Under the pieces are notes generated by a model, which ran no database searches, was not told the origin of the DNA, and saw nothing but the letters and a program-made list of their open reading frames with translations. From Bacteroidota bacterium (GTDB lineage: Bacteria > Bacteroidota > Bacteroidia > Bacteroidales > UBA4417), in NCBI GenBank assembly GCA_020048595.1, contig JAIFMH010000169.1, forward strand, positions 1 through 13,123: a stretch of DNA of 13,123 nucleotides. Reading direction: 5' to 3'. The position numbers were made by a program, and so were the translations under genes. Below are positions 1 to 6,095 of the stretch, one piece after another. Every line of letters begins with the position of its first letter. The stretch's first letter is position 1.

Positions 1-191
1 TATTGCTGATGTATGCTTTTGCTGCTGATGTAACCAATAAAATTTCGATACCTGAATTGCGCCAGCGAATGGATGATATGGTAAAAAAACGTTTGCGCGG
101 AGAACTTTCACAATGTGAACAGTGCGTATTGAATTGCAGTACGCATGAGCATTCAAAAGTTGAGTTCAATATCGATCTGTCAAAAATCTGA
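1..191 (+). CDS. sufD: SufD, Fe-S cluster assembly scaffold subunit (3' end only)
   Basis: This is the last 62 codons of a gene that begins before the window; the reading frame starts at base 3 and ends with TGA at 189-191. The tail has the pattern I know from SufD C-termini in Bacteroidota: an AFAADV stretch, then a basic amphipathic segment leading to RLRGELS, followed by a cysteine cluster. SufD pairs with SufB and SufC in the cytoplasmic scaffold complex on which Fe-S clusters are built. The adjacent sufS and sufE genes support the call. The cysteines at codons 114-116, 123-125 and 135-137 form a CX2CX3C pattern followed by two histidines. SufB and SufD are paralogous, but gene order and the tail favour SufD. 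Only the fragment can be judged. Confidence 0.85.
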   Translation, partial: LLMYAFAADVTNKISIPELRQRMDDMVKKRLRGELSQCEQCVLNCSTHEHSKVEFNIDLSKI

Positions 192-203
192 TTGTCAACT
201 GCG

Positions 204-1436
204 ATGAACGAAATTTCAGAAGAAAAAATTCAATCTGTCAGAAATGATTTCCCGATTCTGTCGAGAACCATTTATGGAAAGCCATTGGTATATTTTGACA
301 ACGCTGCAACCACGCAAAAACCTAACCTTGTAATTGACGCTATCAGCAATTATTACCGGAATGACAATGCCAACGTACATCGTGGAGTTCATTATTTGAG
401 TCAGCAGGCTACTGGTGCTTTCGAAGAAGTGCGGAAAAAAGTAGCTACTTTCATTAATGCCTGTAACCCGAACGAAATTATATTTACACGCGGAGCAACC
501 GAAGCTATTAACCTCGTGGCCTGCTCCTATTGTGAAACGTTTCTGAACGCTGGTGACGAGATCATTATATCTGTACTCGAACACCATTCCAATATAGTGC
601 CGTGGCAAGTTGCATGTGAGCGAAAAGGGGCTTTTTTAAAAGTTATTCCGGTTACGTCCGACGGCGATCTGGATCTTACTGTTTTTGAAAAACTTTTGAA
701 CGAGCATACTAAAATGGTTGCTATCAGCCATATTTCCAATGCGTTAGGCACCATTAACCCTATTTCTGACATTGTTGAAATAGCTCATCAAAAAAATGTT
801 CCTGTTTTTGTGGATGGGGCTCAGGGCTTATCACATGGTCCGGTTGATGTTCAGAAACTGGATTGTGACTTCTATGCTTTTTCGGCTCATAAAATGTATG
901 GCCCGATGGGAATTGGTGGTTTGTACGGAAAAACCTCATGGCTCGAAAAGATGCAGCCTTATCAGCTGGGTGGTGAAATGATTGATAAAGTTACTTTCGA
1001 AAAGACCACATATAACGAAATTCCTTATAAATTTGAAGCCGGAACGCCCAATGTTGCCGATGTAATGGGGTTTGGCGCTGCAATTGACTACCTGAATCAA
1101 CTGGGCTGGGATTTTATAACTGCTCAGGAAAATGACTTGCTCAGTTATGCGACAGCAAGGTTACAGGCTATTGAAGGAGTAAAAATCATTGGAACATCAG
1201 AGCACAAAGCAGCAATTGTATCATTCCTTATTGAAGGTATTCATTTTTTTGATGCCGGCACAATTATGGATCATTTAGGAGTTGCAGTAAGAACAGGAAG
1301 TCATTGTACACAACCACTGATGGATAATTTAGGAATAAATGGTACCTTGCGTGCATCAATGGCCTTTTATAATACACGCCAGGAAGTAGATAAACTAGTA
1401 GATGCAATTCACCGCGTAAAAACTCTTTTTGCGTAA
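204..1436 (+). CDS. sufS: SufS-type cysteine desulfurase (PLP-dependent)
   Basis: A 410-residue class V aminotransferase-fold enzyme that removes sulfur from L-cysteine as a persulfide, giving alanine, to supply Fe-S cluster assembly in the cytoplasm. The PLP lysine is Lys230 in SAHKMYGP, and the catalytic cysteine is Cys368 in RTGSHCTQP, the motif of group II (SufS-like) desulfurases. Both lie within a few residues of their E. coli SufS positions (226 and 364), and the length is normal for the family. I chose the ATG at 204 over the in-frame TTG at 192, which directly abuts the sufD stop; the ATG gives the expected N-terminus and leaves 12 nt after sufD, suggesting translational coupling. 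The downstream sufE is the standard partner. The call is very secure. Confidence 0.96.
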   Translation: MNEISEEKIQSVRNDFPILSRTIYGKPLVYFDNAATTQKPNLVIDAISNYYRNDNANVHRGVHYLSQQATGAFEEVRKKVATFINACNPNEIIFTRGATEAINLVACSYCETFLNAGDEIIISVLEHHSNIVPWQVACERKGAFLKVIPVTSDGDLDLTVFEKLLNEHTKMVAISHISNALGTINPISDIVEIAHQKNVPVFVDGAQGLSHGPVDVQKLDCDFYAFSAHKMYGPMGIGGLYGKTSWLEKMQPYQLGGEMIDKVTFEKTTYNEIPYKFEAGTPNVADVMGFGAAIDYLNQLGWDFITAQENDLLSYATARLQAIEGVKIIGTSEHKAAIVSFLIEGIHFFDAGTIMDHLGVAVRTGSHCTQPLMDNLGINGTLRASMAFYNTRQEVDKLVDAIHRVKTLFA

Positions 1437-1460
1437 TTGCGATTAATAAGTATACAGAAA

Positions 1461-1889
1461 ATGACGATTAAAGAAACTATCGATCAGTTGATCAAAGAGT
1501 TCAACCAATTTGACGACTGGATGGACAAATACAATTACCTGATTGAGATGGGCCGCTCAGTCCCCCTGATTGACGATACACAAAAAACAGATGCAAACCT
1601 TATTGCCGGCTGCCAGTCGAGGGTTTGGCTTAGTTCTGAATACAAGGATGGATTGATTTATTTTACAGCCGACAGTGATGCAGTTATCACAAAAGGAATA
1701 GCTTATCTCCTGATTCGTGTCTTTTCCGGCCACACGCCGGCTGAAATTGTTGAGGCCGAAACTACTTTTCTTGATTTGATCGGACTTAAGGAACATCTTT
1801 CGCCAACCCGGAGCAACGGATTACTCTCCATGGTAAAACAAATAAAGTTGTATGCTTTTGCTTACCAGGTGAAAGAGAAGAATAGTTAA
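1461..1889 (+). CDS. sufE: SufE sulfur-acceptor protein
   Basis: A 142-residue SufE/YgdK-family protein. SufE accepts the persulfide sulfur from SufS on its own cysteine, stimulates SufS, and passes the sulfur to the SufBCD scaffold. The acceptor is Cys51, in the motif LIAGCQSRVW; this is also position 51 in E. coli SufE. Family features include the opening helix, an RSVPLID segment where homologues have a G-x-LP-type stretch, and the LIRVFSGHTPAEIV and LSPTRSNGL segments. The frame is open upstream to a TTG at 1437, directly after the sufS stop, but the ATG at 1461 gives the usual N-terminus and lies 24 nt after sufS. It is almost certainly cotranscribed with sufS. No missing residue or truncation is seen. 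Confidence 0.94.
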   Translation: MTIKETIDQLIKEFNQFDDWMDKYNYLIEMGRSVPLIDDTQKTDANLIAGCQSRVWLSSEYKDGLIYFTADSDAVITKGIAYLLIRVFSGHTPAEIVEAETTFLDLIGLKEHLSPTRSNGLLSMVKQIKLYAFAYQVKEKNS

Positions 1890-1895
1890 TGAAGT

Positions 1896-1932
1896 GGAAA
1901 TAGAAAATGGAAAATAGGGAAATAGAAAATGG
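1896..1932 (+). repeat. Short purine-rich direct repeat, two copies with a 22-bp period
   Basis: The 15-mer GGAAATAGAAAATGG occurs exactly at 1896-1910 and again at 1918-1932, with a related AAAATAGGG between them. Similar AATAGAAAATAG units occur at 11689-11750. It lies in the gap between sufE and sufT and has no coding potential. It looks like a member of a dispersed intergenic repeat family rather than a regulatory site. Confidence 0.6.
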
Positions 1933-1933
1933 T

Positions 1934-1956
1934 TGTCATTCCGGGTGCAATCGAAG
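1934..1956 (+). repeat. Possible degenerate GTCATTCCG-type intergenic repeat fragment
   Basis: The bases GTCATTCCGGGTGCAATCG, followed by AAGC, resemble the very common intergenic repeat that begins GTCATTCCGAGCG and is scattered through many bacterial genomes, including Bacteroidota. The resemblance is from memory and the copy is imperfect. It directly abuts the purine-rich direct repeat, so the sufE-sufT gap appears to be built largely of decayed repeats. Confidence 0.35.
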
Positions 1957-2019
1957 CATTAAAATCTATTCACTGTTCTCTCTAATCCCTAAAGCCTAAC
2001 ACCCAATACCTTTCTGAAA

Positions 2020-2343
2020 ATGCGCAAACAAATAGAAAAAGATATCATCTCCGAAAGAATTGTCCAGGTTATTAAAACCATTTATGATCCTGAAATTCCT
2101 GTAAACATTTACGATCTCGGTCTTATTTACACAATCCTTGTGGATGATGATTACGTTGCACATGTTACCATGACACTTACAGCTCCAAATTGTCCGGTTG
2201 CCGAAAGCCTGCCTATTGAAGTTCATGAAACCGTAAAAAATGTGGAAGGAGTTACCGATGCAAAAATCACACTTACTTTCGAACCACCCTGGGACCGCAA
2301 TATGATCAGCGAATCAGGAATGCTGGAACTGGGTTTCCTATAG
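2020..2343 (+). CDS. sufT: SufT-like DUF59/MIP18-family Fe-S assembly protein
   Basis: A 107-residue protein made up almost entirely of one DUF59 (MIP18-like) domain. Visible hallmarks are YDPEIPVNIYDLGLIY (residues 22-37), with the conserved DPE, then MTLTAPNCPVAESLP with Cys58, and the closing EPPWD segment near residues 89-93. This matches the stand-alone SUF-associated form, which in other bacteria is linked to maturation or delivery of Fe-S clusters; the molecular role is less settled than that of SufS or SufE. It follows sufE by 130 bp and is followed by a strong terminator, so it may be the last gene of the suf unit or have its own promoter in the gap. The ATG at 2020 has an A-rich upstream context. 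Confidence 0.87.
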   Translation: MRKQIEKDIISERIVQVIKTIYDPEIPVNIYDLGLIYTILVDDDYVAHVTMTLTAPNCPVAESLPIEVHETVKNVEGVTDAKITLTFEPPWDRNMISESGMLELGFL

Positions 2344-2365
2344 AAGAAATTTATCTTTCTATAAT

Positions 2366-2403
2366 TACCGGATTATCAAAAAGATGATCCGGTATTTTTT
2401 TTT
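2366..2403 (+). terminator. Strong intrinsic terminator after sufT
   Basis: The arm TACCGGAT TATC (2366-2377) pairs with GATG ATCCGGTA (2383-2394) to give a 12-bp stem with one G-U pair and an AAAAA loop, followed by nine T residues (2395-2403). It begins 23 nt after the sufT stop and separates the suf genes from the nrf operon. Confidence 0.93.
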
Positions 2404-2455
2404 ATTATCCGGAAACATTACAAATTTTCATATCAAAATTAAGATTACAAAAAAG

Positions 2456-2489
2456 TTAGTACATTTGCAATAAAGATAATAAGTACTAA
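2456..2489 (+). promoter_or_regulatory. Inverted repeat TTAGTAC-N20-GTACTAA at the nrf promoter
   Basis: Perfect 7-bp arms at 2456-2462 and 2483-2489 are separated by 20 bp. The left arm overlaps the -7 box, and the expected transcription start falls between the arms. The arm centres are 27 bp apart. It could be a regulator site, for example for a nitrite/NO- or redox-responsive factor, but no known operator is recognised here. The spacer is too long for a typical hairpin attenuator. Confidence 0.4.
2460..2467 (+). promoter_or_regulatory. Bacteroidota-type -7 promoter box of the nrf operon
   Basis: TACATTTG is a perfect match to the TAnnTTTG -7 element used by the primary sigma factor of Bacteroidota. 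It lies 35 bp before the ATG at 2503. No clear TTTG -33 element is visible upstream, so expression may depend on an activator. Confidence 0.6.
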
Positions 2490-2502
2490 TTTACCTTAAT
2501 TA

Positions 2503-3780
2503 ATGAAACCACTCTTTACTCTGGTCATTCCATTGCTATTTATTTTTGAATCCACATTAGCACAAACATTTGAAATCGGCGGACAAATTCGCCCCAGGGC
2601 GGAATACAGGCATGGATACAAGTCTCTTATCGGCGATGATGTGGATCCGGCATTTATAATCTCACAGCGAACCCGGCTGAATATGAATTATTCATCCAAG
2701 CTATTTAAAACGGTACTTTCTTTACAGGATGTCCGTGTATGGGGCGATGTTTCAACAACAAACAAATCTGATCTCAACGGCATGATGGTTCACCAGGCCT
2801 GGGGCGAACTTTTCGTAACTGAAAATCTCTCTTTTAAAGCAGGCAGGCAGGCTATAAATTATGATGACCAACGTTTGTTTGGAGCTGTTGATTGGCTGCA
2901 GCAAGGCCGCAGTCACGATGCGTTGGTAGTTAAGTATTCCCCAATAGAGAAACTAGCCATGCATGTTGGTTTAGCATACAATCAGAGTGCCGAAAAGGAT
3001 ACAGGAAATTTTTATTCAATAGTAAATTATAAAGCGCTTCAATATTTGTGGACTCATTATGAAGGTGAGAAGCTTGGAATTAGCTTCCTTTTTGCAAACA
3101 ACGGAATGCCTCAAAATACAATAGAAGACGGATTGACTGTGCAAAAAACCAGGTACAGCCAAACATTCGGGCCATATATTACCTATAAATCGGGTAATCT
3201 GAAAGTAAATCTGTCAGGATATCTGCAAACGGGTAAGAACGCCAAAAATGTGGATAAGTCAGCCTATTTTGCCAGCGGTGATCTGGCTTACTCCCTTACA
3301 AAACAACTAAGTGCCGGTGCCGGAATACAGTTTTTAAGCGGCAACAGCCAGGTTGATCTTGATACTAAAGATCATGAGTTCTCGACATTGTACGGTACAG
3401 GACACAAGTTCAATGGATGGATGGACTATTTTTATGCAGGAAGCTCACATCAGGGAGTGGGATTACTTGATATTTATCTGCCGGTTGTTTATAAAAAGAA
3501 TAAGCTTACAACTGAATTACAGATACATTATTTCAGTGCTGCAGCCGATGTGAAAGATGCATCTAATCCAACCAGCGCAATGAATGCACGACTTGGAACT
3601 GAGGCCGATATTATGCTGACTTATGCTTTTTCGCCTGAAATGAATATTTCGGGCGGATACTCACAAATGTTCGGTACCGAAACACTCCAGGCAATCAAAG
3701 GCGGTAACTATAAAAATATACAGAACTGGGCCTGGATCATGTTCACATTCAATCCCACCTTCTTCAAATCAGAAAAATAA
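2503..3780 (+). CDS. Outer-membrane beta-barrel porin, alginate-export-like, first gene of the nrf operon
   Basis: A 425-residue protein with a Sec signal peptide: MKP, then a hydrophobic stretch to residue 20, with likely cleavage in STLA-QT. The mature part consists of many alternating-hydrophobicity strands rich in Tyr, Gly and Asn, as in outer-membrane barrels. The opening IGGQIRPRAEYRHGY, with SQRTRLNMNY, LSLQDVRVWGD and KAGRQAINYDDQRLFG, resembles the alginate-export/porin-like family of Bacteroidota. It is 11 nt upstream of nrfH and shares the promoter at 2460. Its role is inferred from context only: it may let nitrite or another small solute into the periplasm for NrfA. Alginate transport is unlikely, since no alginate genes are nearby. 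Class confidence is high; substrate is unknown. Confidence 0.82.
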   Translation: MKPLFTLVIPLLFIFESTLAQTFEIGGQIRPRAEYRHGYKSLIGDDVDPAFIISQRTRLNMNYSSKLFKTVLSLQDVRVWGDVSTTNKSDLNGMMVHQAWGELFVTENLSFKAGRQAINYDDQRLFGAVDWLQQGRSHDALVVKYSPIEKLAMHVGLAYNQSAEKDTGNFYSIVNYKALQYLWTHYEGEKLGISFLFANNGMPQNTIEDGLTVQKTRYSQTFGPYITYKSGNLKVNLSGYLQTGKNAKNVDKSAYFASGDLAYSLTKQLSAGAGIQFLSGNSQVDLDTKDHEFSTLYGTGHKFNGWMDYFYAGSSHQGVGLLDIYLPVVYKKNKLTTELQIHYFSAAADVKDASNPTSAMNARLGTEADIMLTYAFSPEMNISGGYSQMFGTETLQAIKGGNYKNIQNWAWIMFTFNPTFFKSEK

Positions 3781-3791
3781 ACTGACACGAT

Positions 3792-4391
3792 ATGATAAAA
3801 AAATTCATTTATAGTGTGATTCCGCCGGGACAATGGATGTTACCGGTCGTAATACTGCTGGGTATCATTGTAGGGATGGGCGTTTATATTTTCAAAATTG
3901 CAAATGCTGGTTCATACCTGAGTGATGATCCCGAAACCTGCATCAACTGCCACGTAATGAATTCGCAATATGCATCGTGGCAACATAGCTCACACAGAGA
4001 AGTAGCCAATTGTAACGATTGCCATGTGCCTCATAATAATGTATTTAACAAATATTTCTTTAAGGCTAAGGATGGATTACGGCATTCAACCATGTTCACG
4101 TTAAGGCTGGAACCACAGGTAATTCAGATCAAAGAAGCAGGGCGAAAAGTTGTACATCAGAATTGTATCCGTTGCCATGAACAGTTGCTCAATGACCGTA
4201 GCATGCAGGCGGTAGTAAATTCGGATTATTTCCACACGCGTACCCAACGCGAATGCTGGGACTGCCACCGCGAAACACCTCATGGAAAAGTCAACAGCCT
4301 TTCATCAGCGCCATATGCAAGAGTACCTCAGCTTGAAAACCCGGTACCTCAGTGGCTTCGTAATTTTATGGACAAACAAAATAAAAACTAA
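3792..4391 (+). CDS. nrfH: NrfH, tetraheme quinol dehydrogenase subunit of cytochrome c nitrite reductase
   Basis: A 199-residue NapC/NirT-family cytochrome. One N-terminal transmembrane helix (about residues 16-36) anchors it to the inner membrane. Four CXXCH heme sites follow at residues 50-54, 74-78, 125-129 and 155-159. The first is CINCHVM, with Met56 where NrfH has its unusual methionine ligand close to heme 1. NrfH oxidises menaquinol and passes electrons to NrfA in the periplasm. It begins 11 nt after the porin stop and ends 11 nt before nrfA, so all three are clearly one transcript. Length and heme count are normal. A NapC-type protein of another pathway is excluded by the adjacent nrfA. 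Confidence 0.96.
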   Translation: MIKKFIYSVIPPGQWMLPVVILLGIIVGMGVYIFKIANAGSYLSDDPETCINCHVMNSQYASWQHSSHREVANCNDCHVPHNNVFNKYFFKAKDGLRHSTMFTLRLEPQVIQIKEAGRKVVHQNCIRCHEQLLNDRSMQAVVNSDYFHTRTQRECWDCHRETPHGKVNSLSSAPYARVPQLENPVPQWLRNFMDKQNKN

Positions 4392-4402
4392 TCATATATA
4401 TC

Positions 4403-5890
4403 ATGGAAAAGAACAAACGCAAACCGATTTTTTACTGGCTGCTTTTCACAGGTACAGTAATAATAGTATTCCTGTTGGGAATGCTTGCTTCCTCAATTAC
4501 AAACCGAAGGGCCGAACAAGAGTATGTTTACAAACCTATGGTTGAACTGAAACAAGGCGAACCACGTAACTCGGAATGGGGTAAAAATTTCCCGCGCGAA
4601 TACCAGTCTTACATTCAGACTCTTGATACCAGCTACCGAAGCAAGTACAATGGAAATGCGGTTATTGATATGCTCGAAGTTGACCCGAAGATGGTAGTTT
4701 TATGGGCCGGTTATGCGTTTTCGAAAGACTATAAACAAGGACGCGGACATTATTATGCCATCGAAGACATAACCAATACGCTTCGCACAGGAGCTCCATC
4801 ACCAGGCAATCCCAGTCCGCAACCAAACACATGCTGGAGTTGTAAAAGTCCGGATGTAACCCGTTTGCTTGGCAAAATGACACCCGCAGAATTCTATAAT
4901 GGCAGTTGGGACACCAAGGGCCCGGAAATCGTAAATCCGATTGGCTGCGCTGATTGTCATGATACTAAAACTATGAATCTTGCTATCACACGTCCGGCAC
5001 TTATCGAAGCATTCGAGCGCCAGGGGAAAGATATTACAAAGGCAACACACCAGGAAATGCGCTCGTTGGTTTGTGCTCAATGCCATGTGGAATATTATTT
5101 TGATAAGAAGAAAATTGAAGGAACGGCATATCTGACATTCCCCTGGGATAAAGGATTTTCGGCTGAAAATATTGAAGAATACTATGATAGTTATGGATTT
5201 ACCGATTGGACTCACGGCCTGAGCAAAGCACCAATGCTAAAAGCACAGCATCCTGAATACGAAACATTTATGATGGGTATTCATGGCCAGCGTGGCGTTG
5301 CCTGTGCCGATTGCCATATGCCATATAAGAGTGAAGGCGGACAGAAATTTACGGATCATCATATTCAAAGTCCACTAAACAATATTGCTAACTCATGCCA
5401 GGTATGTCATCGCGAGGAAGCAGCCACTTTGCTGGCTAATGTTTACGAACGCCAGGATAAGATCATTGAAAACCGCGATAAACTGGAGGAATTATTGGTT
5501 CGTGCACATGTTGAAGCTAAAAAAGCATGGGATCTGGGTGCTACCGATGCTGAAATGAAAGCAATACTTTCGGATATTCGTAAATCGCAATGGCGTTGGG
5601 ATTTTGCTGCAGCCAGCCATGGAGCATCCTTCCACGCTCCTATCGAAATCAGTCGCGTTATTGGTAACGGAATTACCTTTGCCCAGGAAGCACGCATCAA
5701 ACTTGCAAGGGTATTAGCTCAAAGAGGATTTAACCAGGAAGTTCCTTATCCGGATATTACAACAAAAGCCAAGGCACAGAAATATATCGGTTTAGATATG
5801 GCTAAACTGAATGCAGATAAAGAAGTTTTCAGAAAAACAACCCTTGTCGACTGGATGAATAAAGCAAAAGAAAGAGAATTGAAATACTAA
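4403..5890 (+). CDS. nrfA: NrfA, ammonia-forming pentaheme cytochrome c nitrite reductase
   Basis: A 495-residue enzyme for six-electron reduction of nitrite to ammonium. The active-site heme has the diagnostic CXXCK site, CWSCK at 144-148, so Lys148 is the heme ligand. Four normal CXXCH sites follow at 182-186, 224-228, 301-305 and 332-336. By alignment with characterised NrfA, the likely catalytic residues are Arg128 (20 before the lysine), Tyr231 in VEYYF, and His283 in KAQH (280-283). The KXQH form of that motif belongs to calcium-dependent NrfA enzymes. Residues 9-32 form a hydrophobic helix followed by NRRAEQ, with no obvious cleavage site, so it is probably an uncleaved periplasmic membrane anchor. 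No heme-lyase gene (NrfEFG or CcsBA/NrfI type) accompanies it here. A terminator follows. Confidence 0.97.
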   Translation: MEKNKRKPIFYWLLFTGTVIIVFLLGMLASSITNRRAEQEYVYKPMVELKQGEPRNSEWGKNFPREYQSYIQTLDTSYRSKYNGNAVIDMLEVDPKMVVLWAGYAFSKDYKQGRGHYYAIEDITNTLRTGAPSPGNPSPQPNTCWSCKSPDVTRLLGKMTPAEFYNGSWDTKGPEIVNPIGCADCHDTKTMNLAITRPALIEAFERQGKDITKATHQEMRSLVCAQCHVEYYFDKKKIEGTAYLTFPWDKGFSAENIEEYYDSYGFTDWTHGLSKAPMLKAQHPEYETFMMGIHGQRGVACADCHMPYKSEGGQKFTDHHIQSPLNNIANSCQVCHREEAATLLANVYERQDKIIENRDKLEELLVRAHVEAKKAWDLGATDAEMKAILSDIRKSQWRWDFAAASHGASFHAPIEISRVIGNGITFAQEARIKLARVLAQRGFNQEVPYPDITTKAKAQKYIGLDMAKLNADKEVFRKTTLVDWMNKAKERELKY

Positions 5891-5976
5891 ATGCAGTAGT
5901 ACTTTTGAAGAAATGCTCAGAGGATTGATCTATTATCCAACAGATTAACACAAAACAGGATAGTTTGTGAAGGAAT

Positions 5977-6009
5977 AAACCGGGTTCGAAACACAGAGCC
6001 CGGTTTTTT
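5977..6009 (+). terminator. Intrinsic terminator of the nrf operon
   Basis: AAACCGGGTTC (5977-5987) pairs with GAGCCCGGTTT (5996-6006) in an 11-bp stem with one G-U pair and an 8-nt loop. A T-run (6004-6009) completes it. It starts 87 nt after the nrfA stop. Confidence 0.9.
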
Positions 6010-6069
6010 GTTAACAATCCATAAACATAATAATATAGCGCGACCACCTACGTTTAAGCAGGAAAATCT

Positions 6070-6077
6070 TACTTTTA
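6070..6077 (+). promoter_or_regulatory. Possible -7 box for dxs
   Basis: TACTTTTA matches seven of eight positions of TAnnTTTG-like boxes (final A instead of G) and lies 18 bp before the dxs ATG. A similar TACGTTTA is at 6050-6057 and could be used instead. No clear -33 TTTG is present. Confidence 0.3.
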
Positions 6078-6095
6078 CACTCCAAAATACGCACT

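Noticed and set aside
192..203. TTG start for sufS directly after the sufD stop, and likewise TTG at 1437 for sufE
   Set aside because: In both cases an in-frame ATG a few codons later gives the N-terminus expected for the family; the TTG forms only add residues that look unrelated.
1896..1932. CRISPR-like array
   Set aside because: Only two 15-bp copies, a purine-rich low-complexity unit, a 7-bp spacer and no cas genes.
2378..2467. FNR/HcpR-type palindrome upstream of the nrf operon
   Set aside because: No TTGAT-N4-ATCAA or similar site was found; only the TTAGTAC/GTACTAA pair stands out, and it is reported as an unassigned repeat.
4832..4846. Apparent mutation of a heme site, CXXCK instead of CXXCH, in nrfA
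   Set aside because: The lysine is the normal ligand of the catalytic heme in NrfA and is diagnostic of the family.
4799..5215. Long open frame on the minus strand inside nrfA (and others inside sufS, dxs, the TSUP gene and the asparaginase gene)
   Set aside because: Each lies fully within a well-supported gene on the other strand, has no recognisable domain and has unusual composition.
5891..6095. Riboswitch or leader upstream of dxs
   Set aside because: Only the nrf terminator and possible -7 boxes are seen; no thiamine (TPP) riboswitch core such as CTGAGA is present.
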